Of a stretch of 64,000 nucleotides of DNA, positions 33,190 through 43,721 are shown in pieces. The notes under the pieces were generated by a model. That model was not told the origin of the DNA, did not search any database, and saw only the letters and a list, made by a program, of their open reading frames with translations. The translations under genes and the position numbers were made by a program. Source of the DNA: Macrothele yani (Eukaryota; Arthropoda; Arachnida; Araneae; Macrothelidae); contig CM076997.1 of the NCBI GenBank assembly GCA_039090855.1, forward strand, positions 167,740,709-167,804,708, in the 5' to 3' direction. Every line of letters starts with the position of its first letter. Within the stretch, counting starts at the first letter, position 1.

Positions 33190-33550
33190 GACCAACCCGC
33201 CCCAGAGGTGAAGCCCATGTCAAGATGGCAAAGTTGAAACAACAAACTTCGTAGGAATAGCTTAGTTGGAAAAGCATTCGGCTCCGGAGCATAACGATGC
33301 GGGGGGTCCGATTTCGACACCGGAAAATGACTTTTACGTTATATTGGCAACCGTACGTAAAATTAATTATCTAACCGTTGGCTTCGTCAAAACATGTATG
33401 ATGTTCGTTCCACATATCGTATCGTCTAGAATCAGTCAGAATTCCTTCTACATGGAGATCTCCTTCAAACGTGGTTTGCCCGATGACCCGGAAACCTGCG
33501 ATTCCGTCCCAGCCCTATCTCAACGAGGATATATGCTGGTCATAAAAAGT
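33190..33550 (+). mobile_element. tRNA-derived SINE, family B
   Basis: Head TAGGAATAGCTTAGTTGGAA at 33252, GGCTCCGGAGC in the anticodon-arm region, then a degenerate box B (GGTCCGATTTCGACACC). The tail TGACTTTTACGTTATATTGG and the later GATGACCCGG match copy 1 near 985-1030. The extended tail shows that family B units are longer than the tRNA part, about 300 bp. Confidence 0.55.
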
Positions 33551-33813
33551 TAGGGATATTGCACGAAATGAAGGATGTGAGTATCTGACTCAAGTAACAC
33601 GCATTGAAACAACAGCAGTGAGGCTACGTAACAAGAACGACAAACAGTGCTTTACAAAAAATATTACACACTCGAGTCACATCATTGTGACCAACTCCTA
33701 CTTTTGATGTCAACATAGAGTAGCTAATGAAAGAAGGCACGTGTCGTGAGCTGGCTTGGAGAGAATATAAGGTGTGATGCAGGTAATCTGAAAATGTATC
33801 ACTCGTTACTGTA

Positions 33814-34768
33814 ATGGATAAAATGAGCGATTTATCAGATTTGCAAAAAGGGATGATTATCGGCTTTCGGGCCAAGGGTGATAGTATTTCTGAAACAGCG
33901 AAGTTTGTAAACTGTTAGCGTGGTGCTGTGGTTTAAGTGTGTCGTGATTGGAAAAATAGCACCATTATGAATAAGCGATGTGGAAATTGCGGAGCACCAC
34001 GTGCCACTGATGAGAGATGTGAACGTCGGCTGAGAAGGTGCGTGAAGGCCGATTGACACGTTGTAACGTACCAGGAGATGTGACGTACCTGCCGGAAGGA
34101 CGCACACGACATAAAGGCAGATAGGAATCAGAATAAAAGCCCGCGTAGCTCAATTGGTAGAGCAACTTATTCCGGAATGAGGGGACCCGCGTTCGAGCAC
34201 CGGCGCGGATAAAAATGACGGAGAAATTTACTTCGTTATAACGTTATAATGGAGCAACTCACTGACCGAATGAAGCAGGGGAGTACCGGAATTTGGGTGT
34301 AAGCGTATGGGGCTCCGATCCAGAAGAATGGTCACTGCACTTATGCTAACGAAGATGCGTCGGCAACAAAGGCTTACATTTGTACGGCAGTATCGGAATT
34401 GGACCTCCGCTGATTGGCAAAGGAATGTCTTCTCCAATGAGTCACGTTTTCTGCTTCATCGAACGGATGGACGTTCGCCTATGAGGCAAGAAACATTGAA
34501 GAACAAACAATCTTCAACCATTGCTGGAAGAACACAAGCTTCTGGGTGCAGCGTTTTGCTCTGGGGAAGGTTTTCGTGGCATTATCTGGGCCTACTCATA
34601 AATGTGGAAGGCACTATTGACCGAATTCGCGGTGATTCCATCCTTGCAGACCACGTACTCCCATACATGCTGACTGTCTTCCCTGGGGAGAATGGAATCT
34701 TCCAGAACGACAGTGCGACACGTCACACAGCTAGAAATGTCCGAGAGTGGTTGGAAGGGCACGATTGA
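33814..34768 (+). pseudogene. Tc1-D transposase, broken and interrupted
   Basis: It begins MDKMSDLSDLQKGMIIGFRA followed by KGDSISETAKFVNC and a stop, giving the first HTH. The SINE insertion lies between the HTH part and the catalytic domain. 34307-34768 then reads GLRSRRMVTALMLTKMRRQQ, the first catalytic block SADWQRNVFSNESRFLLHRT (N where D is expected), and the second block GENGIFQNDSATRHTARNVR (D kept). The third block falls after a stop (about 34800) in another frame. Dead copy. Confidence 0.8.
34078..34255 (+). mobile_element. tRNA-derived SINE, family B, nested in Tc1-D
   Basis: The leader GTGACGTACCTGCC and CGACATAAAGGCAGATAG lead to GCGTAGCTCAATTGGTAGAG (box A at 34144). TTATTCCGGAATGAGG forms a good anticodon-type stem, and box B is GCGTTCGAGCACCG. 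The tail AAAATGACGGAGAAATTTAC follows, then TTCGTTATAACGTTATAATGG. The flanking GTTGTAACGT (left) and GTTATAACGTT (right) may be remnants of a target-site duplication. Confidence 0.75.
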
Positions 34769-35089
34769 GACTTTAAAGTACTTCCCTGATCCCCTAATTC
34801 CACAAACCTAAACCCAATTGGACATTTGTGGGACCACCACAATCAATCCTGTTATTCGCTCAATGGATCCTCCACCAACCACCCTCCAGCAGCTGTCAGA
34901 TGCACTGCAGTCAGCATAACTCCACATACCTGTAAACACCATCCAGAACCTTACTGAGTCACTCCCAGCCCATCTAGCCTGTCCGCACTGCACACGGCGG
35001 TAACTCTGGATATTTGCTGGTGGTCACAATAATGTGACTAGACCGCGTATTTGTAATTTATGTACACAACAAAGTAGCACTGCACTATA

Positions 35090-35900
35090 GAAAATTCAGA
35101 GAATGTCCATATGTCTGGATTGAGGTACCCGGTAACACCACCTCTGAGTCGAAGGACGTCTTGACACCTACAAGACATACTTACATTAAAATTGTTGCTG
35201 AGTGTTTAGGGCAGCTCGTCTCATATTACAGGCAGCACATTACGGAGATCCGCCCCTGTATTGAGGTATGGGACGTAGTTATCCAGATGTCGCTGCACAG
35301 CGTCACAAATGTTTGCAATAGGATTAAAGTCAAAAAGACCTCGGAGGCAGCTCTAACGATTCAATCTCATGATTTTGCAGATCCTGAAAGTACGGTAACT
35401 GGTTGTATTATCATCGAAAAAACAGAATGCATGACAAATAGCAGCTTGAAACAGAGTTACAATGGGCCCAATGATCTCGGCTCGGTACACTAGGGCATCA
35501 ATGTTGCCTTAACAAAGATACATGGAAGTACGACCATTAAATTCCACTCCTGGAGCTGACTGCCTCTGGTAAGGATGAAGGACTGCAAGTAGTGTGGTCG
35601 CATTTGTGTGCGGCATCCCTTACACACGTATCCTTGTCAAGTATCAGGATAAAGAGTGAAACAATATTCGTTTGTGAAAAGTATATAGTGCCACTCTGCA
35701 TTCCATGAGACGTACCGTTGGACACAGGTATATGTTTGACGACGGTGAGCAATGATATACATCTCAGCGTCATCCTTGCTCTGAGTCTGTACTCGCGAAG
35801 ACGGTTTGTTACCGTTTGAGTACATACTGCTATACCAAAAACAGCTCGAAGTGATTCCTGAAGATGGTTACTGGTGATGCTAGGCTTTCTCCGATCACTT
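35090..35900 (-). pseudogene. Tc1-E: broken Tc1-like transposase
   Basis: Minus-strand fragments: in 35637-35825, RRQTYTCVQRYVSWNAEWHY and ILFTNEYCFTLYPDT match the block before and at the first catalytic residue (relatives FSDESRF, here N). Downstream frames resemble the gap to the second block, with its D-N pair in a degraded context. Near 35110-35170 the C-terminus LRLRGGVTGYLNP is recognisable. Many stops. No clear inverted termini were found, so only the coding part is delimited. Confidence 0.65.
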
Positions 35901-36474
35901 AATCCATTATCCAGCTGGAACGAATTAACTCGTGGTTAACAAAATGGCTGAAATAAGCTCGAATAAATGTGTTCGCTGTCTAATTGTGGGCTGAACGCGG
36001 TTGGAATGTGAACATGAGTACTCAAACTCATAGTTTTCCCTTTAGCTTTATTATTTAAACTGGTAATTTAGCCAGATTATTAACATCGATTCTTTCTGAC
36101 TGTTCATCTGCTAAAAGAGCTATAAGAATAGCGACAAAAGAGAGAGAAAGAGAGAACATGTTTGAGTAAATTGTTTCTACCCAGTGGAATGATATGGTAT
36201 ACGTGTCAGATTGTTTTCGGTGTCATGGAGACCATGTTTTGGGTCATAGATTATCTGCCATGTGTTGAGTCATTGAGCAGAGAAAGAAGGACTAGAAGAG
36301 AGTTCTTTTCACTAGTGTCAGGTCTCTAGTCATTAAAGGGTGAAGGGAGAGGAACTGTTTTGCCGTGAAAACAACCAGCTTTCGTAAAACCCGACCGCTA
36401 TGTGTTACCGTTTCTGTTTGAGAATTGCAGAAACTTTTGGCCACTATTTGGTTCTGGTATATCGGCCGCTTAAA
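35901..36474. other. Region between Tc1-E and the minisatellite, nothing identified
   Basis: No family resemblance found. Contains a purine-rich GAGAGAAAGAGAGAAC stretch near 36140. Confidence 0.4.
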
Positions 36475-39400
36475 GGGTTAATGTCAGGTAGTGATCTTGC
36501 CTCCTGGTGGTTATCCTCGCACTACCACTCCTGGGTTAATATCAGGTAGTGATCTTGCCTCCTGGTGATTATCCTTGCTCTACCACTCCTGGGTTAATGT
36601 CAGGTAGTGATCTTGCCTCCTGGTGGTTATCCTTGCTCTACCACTCCTGGGTTAATGTCAGGTAGTGATATAACCTCCTGGTGATTATCCTTGCGCTACC
36701 ACTCCTGGGTTAATGTCAGGTAGTGATCTTGCCTCCTGGTGATTATCCTTGCTCTACCACTCCTGGGTTAATGTCAGGTAGTGATCTTGCCTCCTGGTGG
36801 TTATCCTTGCTCTACCACTCCTGGGTTAATGTCAGGTAGTGATCTTGCCTCCTGGTGATTATCCTTGCTCTACCACTCCTGGGTTAATGTCAGGTAGTGA
36901 TCTTGCCTCCTGGTGGTTATCCTTGCTCTACCACTCCTGGGTTAATGTCAGGTAGTGATCTTGCCTCCTGGTGATTATCCTCGAGCTACCACTCCTGGGT
37001 TAATGTCAGGTAGTGATCTTGCCTCCTGGTGGTTATCCTTGCTCTACCACTCCTGGGTTAATGTCAGGTAGTGATATAGCCTCCTGGTGATTATCCTTGC
37101 GCTACCACTCCTGGGTTAATGTCAGGTAGTGATCTTGCCTCCTGGTGGTTATCCTTGCTCTACCACTCCTGGGTTAATGTCAGGTAGTGATCTTGCCTCC
37201 TGGTGGTTATCCTTGCTCTACCACTCCTGGGTTAATGTCAGGTAGTGATCTTGCCTCCTGGTGATTATCCTCGAGCTACCACTCCTGGGTTAATGTCAGG
37301 TAGTGATCTTGCCTCCTGGTGGTTATCCTTGCTCTACCACTCCTGGGTTATTGTCAGGTAGTGATATAGCCTCCTGGTGATTATCCTTGCGCTACCACTC
37401 CTGGGTTAATGTCAGGTAGTGATCTTGCCTCCTGGTGATTATCCTTGCTCTACCACTCCTGGGTTAATGTCAGGTAGTGATATAACCTCCTGGTGATTAT
37501 CCTTGCGCTACCACTCCTGGGTTAATGTCAGGTAGTGATCTTGCCTCCTGGTGATTATCCTTGCTCTACCACTCCTGGGTTAATGTCAGGTAGTGATCTT
37601 GCCTCCTGGTGGTTATCCTTGCTCTACCACTCCTGGGTTAATGTCAGGTAGTGATCTTGCCTCCTGGTGATTATCCTTGCTCTACCACTCCTGGGTTAAT
37701 GTCAGGTAGTGATCTTGCCTCCTGGTGGTTATCCTTGCTCTACCACTCCTGGGTTAATGTCAGGTAGTGATCTTGCCTCCTGGTGATTATCCTCGAGCTA
37801 CCACTCCTGGGTTAATGTCAGGTAGTGATCTTGCCTCCTGGTGGTTATCCTTGCTCTACCACTCCTGGGTTAATGTCAGGTAGTGATATAGCCTCCTGGT
37901 GATTATCCTTGCGCTACCACTCCTGGGTTAATGTCAGGTAGTGATCTTGCCTCCTGGTGGTTATCCTTGCTCTACCACTCCTGGGTTAATGTCAGGTAGT
38001 GATCTTGCCTCCTGGTGGTTATCCTTGCTCTACCACTCCTGGGTTAATGTCAGGTAGTGATCTTGCCTCCTGGTGATTATCCTCGAGCTACCACTCCTGG
38101 GTTAATGTCAGGTAGTGATCTTGCCTCCTGGTGGTTATCCTTGCTCTACCACTCCTGGGTTAATGTCAGGTAGTGATCTTGCCTCCTGGTGATTATCCTC
38201 GAGCTACCACTCCTGGGTTAATGTCAGGTAGTGATCTTGCCTCCTGGTGGTTATCCTTGCTCTACCACTCCTGGGTTAATGTCAGGTAGTGATATAGCCT
38301 CCTGGTGATTATCCTTGCGCTACCACTCCTGGGTTAATGTCAGGTAGTGATCTTGCCTCCTGGTGGTTATCCTTGCTCTACCACTCCTGGGTTAATGTCA
38401 GGTAGTGATCTTGCCTCCTGGTGATTATCCTTGCTCTACCACTCCTGGGTTAATGTCAGGTAGTGATCTTGCCTCCTGGTGGTTATCCTTGCTCTACCAC
38501 TCCTGGGTTAATGTCAGGTAGTGATCTTGCCTCCTGGTGATTATCCTCGAGCTACCACTCCTGGGTTAATGTCAGGTAGTGATCTTGCCTCCTGGTGGTT
38601 ATCCTTGCTCTACCACTCCTGGGTTAATGTCAGGTAGTGATATAGCCTCCTGGTGGTTATCCTTGCTCTACTACTCCTGGGTTAATGTCAGGTAGTGATC
38701 TTGCCTCCTGGTGATTATCCTTGCTCTACCACTCCTGGGTTAATGTCAGGTAGTGATCTTGCCTCCTGGTGGTTATCCTTGCTCTACCACTCCTGGGTTA
38801 ATGTCAGGTAGTGATCTTGCCTCCTGGTGATTATCCTCGAGCTACCACTCCTGGGTTAATGTCAGGTAGTGATCTTGCCTCCTGGTGGTTATCCTTGCTC
38901 TACCACTCCTGGGTTAATGTCAGGTAGTGATATAGCCTCCTGGTGATTATCCTTGCGCTACCACTCCTGGGTTAATGTCAGGTAGTGATCTTGCCTCCTG
39001 GTGATTATCCTCGAGCTACCACTCCTGGGTTAATGTCAGGTAGTGATCTTGCCTCCTGGTGATTATCCTTGCTCTACCACTCCTGGGTTAATGTCAGGTA
39101 GTGATCTTGCCTCCTGGTGGTTATCCTTGCTCTACCACTCCTGGGTTAATGTCAGGTAGTGATCTTGCCTCCTGGTGATTATCCTCGAGCTACCACTCCT
39201 GGGTTAATGTCAGGTAGTGATCTTGCCTCCTGGTGGTTATCCTTGCTCTACCACTCCTGGGTTAATGTCAGGTAGTGATCTTGCCTCCTGGTGATTATCC
39301 TTGCTCTACCACTCCTGGGTTAATGTCAGGTAGTGATCTTGCCTCCTGGTGGTTATCCTTGCTCTACCACTCCTGGGTTAATGTCAGGTAGTGATCTTGC

Positions 39401-40190
39401 CTCCTGGTGGTTATCCTTGCTCTACCACTCCTGGGTTAATGTCAGGTAGTGATCTTGCCTCCTGGTGATTATCCTCGAGCTACCACTCCTGGGTTAATGT
39501 CAGGTAGTGATCTTGCCTCCTGGTGATTATCCTTGCTCTACCACTCCTGGGTTAATGTCAGGTAGTGATCTTGCCTCCTGGTGGTTATCCTTGCTCTACC
39601 ACTCCTGGGTTAATGTCAGGTAGTGATCTTGCCTCCTGGTGATTATCCTCGAGCTACCACTCCTGGGTTAATGTCAGGTAGTGATCTTGCCTCCTGGTGG
39701 TTATCCTTGCTCTACCACTCCTGGGTTAATGTCAGGTAGTGATATAGCCTCCTGGTGATTATCCTTGCGCTACCACTCCTGGGTTAATGTCAGGTAGTGA
39801 TCTTGCCTCCTGGTGATTATCCTCGAGCTACCACTCCTGGGTTAATGTCAGGTAGTGATCTTGCCTCCTGGTGATTATCCTTGCTCTACCACTCCTGGGT
39901 TAATGTCAGGTAGTGATCTTGCCTCCTGGTGGTTATCCTTGCTCTACCACTCCTGGGTTAATGTCAGGTAGTGATCTTGCCTCCTGGTGATTATCCTCGA
40001 GCTACCACTCCTGGGTTAATGTCAGGTAGTGATCTTGCCTCCTGGTGGTTATCCTTGCTCTACCACTCCTGGGTTAATGTCAGGTAGTGATATAGCCTCC
40101 TGGTGGTTATCCTTGCTCTACTACTCCTGGGTTAATGTCAGGTAGTGATCTAGCCTCCTGGTGATTATCCTCGCGCTACAACTCTTGGGT
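36475..40190 (+). repeat. 58-bp minisatellite, about 64 copies, with higher-order structure
   Basis: The unit starts GGGTTAATGTCAGGTAGTGA, continues TCTTGCCTCCTGGTGGTTAT and ends CCTTGCTCTACCACTCCT. Starts fall every 58 bp from 36475 to the last degenerate unit at about 40129. Units fall into a few variant classes, distinguished by GATCTTGCC or GATATAGCC, GGTT or GATT, and CTTGCTC, CTCGAGC or CTTGCGC. The order of classes repeats with a 14-unit (812-bp) offset in two parts of the array. CAGG.AGTG at the start and CACTCCTG at the end of each unit can pair, giving a hairpin with one bulge. There is no long open frame in any phase. Confidence 0.95.
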
Positions 40191-40349
40191 CGATCTGAAA
40201 TATTTGGATGCCGTAGAAGTCTTGTGTGTAGCCAATTTACACTCTGAGAAACTGTAAACTAGCAGTCACATCGATCTACCGTATAAGGCCTGTAACATTC
40301 CAAATTTCCGGTATTTTTGTTGTCAATGCTTAAACGTCTTCTGTACATC
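40191..40349. other. Spacer between minisatellite and Tc1-F
   Basis: Unique sequence of about 160 bp joining the array to the transposase fragment; no features seen. Confidence 0.4.
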
Positions 40350-40857
40350 ATCTCAAGATAATCACACGCTGAAGGCAATAAATTCAGCAAACTTTCAGAC
40401 CAAGTGGTGAAGCGACCTGGTATGATCTGGGACCTTTGGTACCACTGGCTGGGTCCCTGAACGCCAATGACTATATGTCCATCTTTGCTAACCACATGCA
40501 TCCCTCCATGCTGGATGTTTACCCTGGTGGTGATGGTGTCTTCCAAAAGGACAATGCGCTTTTCCACGTTGCTTAGGATGGGGGTGTGACTGTTCCCAGG
40601 AACGCGACAGTGATCTCGCCGTTCTCCTTTGGCCGGCGTAATCGCAGGACGCCAGTCTCATGTTGTAGCACTTGTAAAACTATTTGAATCGACAGGTTAT
40701 ACGTGCCAACCCACAACCACGCCATCTCCGGAACCTCTGTGCTCTGCTGCAGTGTGAATAGGGACGTGTGCCTCAAGGGTCTCCTTGCGTCCATGCCACG
40801 ACGTATCGCCACGGTCATCCAGGCCAAAGGTGGTTCTTCCCATTATTAGGTAAGTAG
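40350..40857 (+). pseudogene. Tc1-F: 3' part of a Tc1-like transposase
   Basis: Plus-strand reading of 40390-40570 gives LGPLVPLAGSLNANDYMSIF, then HPSMLDVYPGGDGVFQKDNALFHVA, the block leading to and including the second catalytic D. 40770-40857 gives LLASMPRRIATVIQAKGG and HY before a stop, the usual C-terminus. The third catalytic region between them is degraded. The N-terminal half is absent: the minisatellite lies 160 bp upstream, where it would have been. The minus-strand frames here are antisense shadows. Confidence 0.75.
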
Positions 40858-42549
40858 CCATATTATTCTGATACGACTGTGTGTAGCGGAGCTCAAGTAA
40901 TGTAGGTCATATCTAAAAGAATTTTTTTCATATTTTTATTTGGAAATCCTCGTTTTGTAAACTATTATGCTGCCATCAAAGACATTCTTCTGTTCAACAT
41001 ACAGTAATAAGCAGTAACAACCATCCTCACCACTAACACGTACAGTAATAAGCAGCATCACGTTTGAGTGTGTTTGGATATCGGTGGAGGACATTTTGAG
41101 CATTTATTGTGAACGATGCTACATTCCCATGAACGTAGGTACACTGTTAACCACATGTCATGTTTCTAAGTTGCGTGTGTTGCACAATTGCAGAATATGA
41201 CTGATTCTTTGGGGGAGCTCCTGTACTCTGAAATTTTCATGTACTCTAGACATTTAAAAACTATTTTTGTCCTGTAAACATTAGTCACTGCTTTCTAGGA
41301 TCTGAACTGAGACTACAGTCATGTACTAAAATTTAAACTTCACCACTGATTTTTAATAAAATCGTTTTAGAGATATGTATTTCTTCATTTACAAAAATCA
41401 ATTAAGTTTGTATTTGCCTTTGGCAAATAATTTCCAGTTCGTAGTGTGTTGTGAGCTTGTCCATTTTGCGTATAAGGATTTAGATTCATGTTGAACCTAA
41501 TGCATTATTACTTTTCATTTGTATTGTGTCGGAAAATAGATCAGATTTTCTCGCCGTGGTAGCGACACCTGACCTTAATGGTGATAAATTCCGTTTGCCT
41601 TGAAGAACTGTTATATATCAAAAAGAGTTACCATCAAGTTCTTTCATACAAATTTGATAGTTTGAACTTAGCTCTGACGTTTCACCTCAGGCACTAATCG
41701 ATAAATGACATCAAAAGCTAGTCGTTCTGAATACTTTATTTGCCTTTTTATCTGCCTAACTCATAACAGCAAGAAACGTTTCTCATGACGAAAATCACAA
41801 CATACGTGTATTACCTTTTAAAGAATAAAGTGTATCTCGAAATTTGACTATCACAGAATTGCGTCGCGGATCTGTGATAGCCATACGCGCAGTGATTTAG
41901 ATTCACAAACAATAGAGAAACAAGAGCTGAAACAAGGTATAAGATCGTACAAATCGTAATATACATTGAAAGCTTCATTGACGGAAACCTACGAAAAACG
42001 GACACCTCTGAGCAACTTCAAGTTTTGATTGGTACAGCACAGCTGGCGTAGCATTAACGTTAACGATAACCTCCAAACAGCGGAATCTCTTAACAGTGAC
42101 CAACCGACACCCCAGTTAATCCCGAAAAAAATCTAAAGGAACACCTTGTACTTGGGCGAAAAATACAAATTCTAAATACAAAAATTGGAAACTATAAATT
42201 CCTTTAGCATTTTACGCATTTCCTCTTGTAACTTCGGCAAAAGGGATAAGATAGGAATAAAGATTGCTACTGAGAATTGAGAATGATACTGTGCTTCGAG
42301 CTCGATGGATTGAATTACGGCGAGTACACTGGTGTGCTTAAGTAGTGAAAAGAAAGGAGTTAAAGTTTAGTTTTACGTGAGTCGAATTCCAGCTCCTGGG
42401 TAGGTTTCAGTCACAACCTGGGGGTGGGTTGTGGGCGCGTGAAATGGTTCCGTTGGCGGAGGGATATCTTCGTTTGACCCCTGTGGATTCCGTTCGTATA
42501 TTTCGGTGCGCGAATAGCTAACTGCGCAGTTCCACTTCACTGTCTAGCG
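40858..42549. other. AT-rich region, no firm gene
   Basis: The only frame of note is 41811-42005 on the minus strand, where an internal methionine opens a hydrophobic stretch (ITICTILYLVSALVSLLFV) that could be a signal or membrane segment followed by about 35 residues with two cysteines. No family resemblance or expression signals support it. CAGTAATAAGCAG occurs twice near 41003-41055. Confidence 0.3.
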
Positions 42550-43721
42550 TTTTTTACGCTTTCCAACCGTAGGTTGAGAAGCGTATATGTTTCAGCTTTG
42601 TCCGTCTGTCCGTCCGCACACAACTCGCGTAAAAATGGTTCGATTTTGATGAAATTGTAGTATGTGGTAAGAGACTAAATGGGAACAAACCGAATTGAAA
42701 ATGGACGAAATGGGGTCAAAGGTCAGGAAATATGAGCGGGATCCATCCCATTCCCTTTATGTGTCATAACTTGCGTAAAAAGGGTTTGATTTCGATGAAA
42801 TTGTAGTATGTGGTAGGGGACTATCTGGGGACGAATTCTGGTGAACATGGGCGAAATGGGGTCAAAGGTCAGGACATACGAGCGGGATCAATTCCATCGC
42901 TCTCATGCATCATAACGTACCTCAAAATGCTTCGACTGCGACAAAACGTTATCATGTTGTTCCGGAAGCATACTGAACCGGTTTCGTTTAATATCATTGA
43001 AAAGGGTTCAAAGGTCAGGGCGCAGTAGCGATATTTATTACACAGCCATTATCCTCATAACTTGACTAAAAATGCTTCTATTGCGATAAAACTTTAGTAT
43101 GTTGTTCCGGAGGTATACTGAACCAATTGTGTTTAATATCATCGAAATGTAATAAAAGCTCAGGGCACAGAGGCGAGATGTATTCCACAGCCATCATCCT
43201 CATAACTTGAGTAATGATTTCTGGTATGTTGGAAAGCGTATCATAATCAATGCATTGTATCATTTTACTAACTTGTCTTTTTTACGCTTTCCAACCGTAG
43301 GTTGAAGAAGCGTATATGCTCCAGCTTTGTCCGTTTGTCTGCCTGTCCGCACGATAACTCGCGTAAAAATGGTTCGATTTAGATGAAATTTTAGTATGTG
43401 GTCGGGACAACCTGGGGACTACACCTATCGAATATGAGCGAAATGGGGTCAAAGTTCAGGACATAGGAGCGGGATCCATTCCATCGTCCTTATGCGTCAT
43501 ACCTTACGTAAAAATGCTTCGATTGCGACAAAACTTTATCTTGTTTTTCCGGAAGTATACTGAACCTGTGTTGAATATCATTGAATAGGGTCAAAGGTCA
43601 GGTCGCAGGAGCGAGATTTATTCCACAGCTATTATCCTCATAACTGGACTAAAAATGCTTCTAACGCGACAATGCTTTAGCATGTTGTTGCGGAGGTATA
43701 CTAAACGGATTATGTTTAATA

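Larger units (their letters stand above)
33666..35046 (+). mobile_element. Tc1-D: Tc1-like transposon interrupted by a SINE
   Basis: The left end ACTCGAGTCACATCATTGTG and right end CACAATAATGTGACTAGACC are imperfect inverted termini. The plus-strand transposase is split by a B-family SINE at about 34075-34255. Without the insertion the element is about 1.2 kb. Confidence 0.8.

Noticed and set aside
36475..40190. Regular array considered as CRISPR-like or as a coding repeat
   Set aside because: Units are contiguous with no spacers, the genome is eukaryotic, and the 58-bp period with stops in each phase excludes a repeat protein.
40259..40567. 102-codon minus frame after the minisatellite
   Set aside because: The plus strand of the same bases reads as a Tc1 transposase (second catalytic block), so the minus frame is a shadow.
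41811..42005. Possible small secreted peptide with a hydrophobic N-terminal segment
   Set aside because: Only a hydrophobic stretch supports it; no cysteine framework, splice or expression context.
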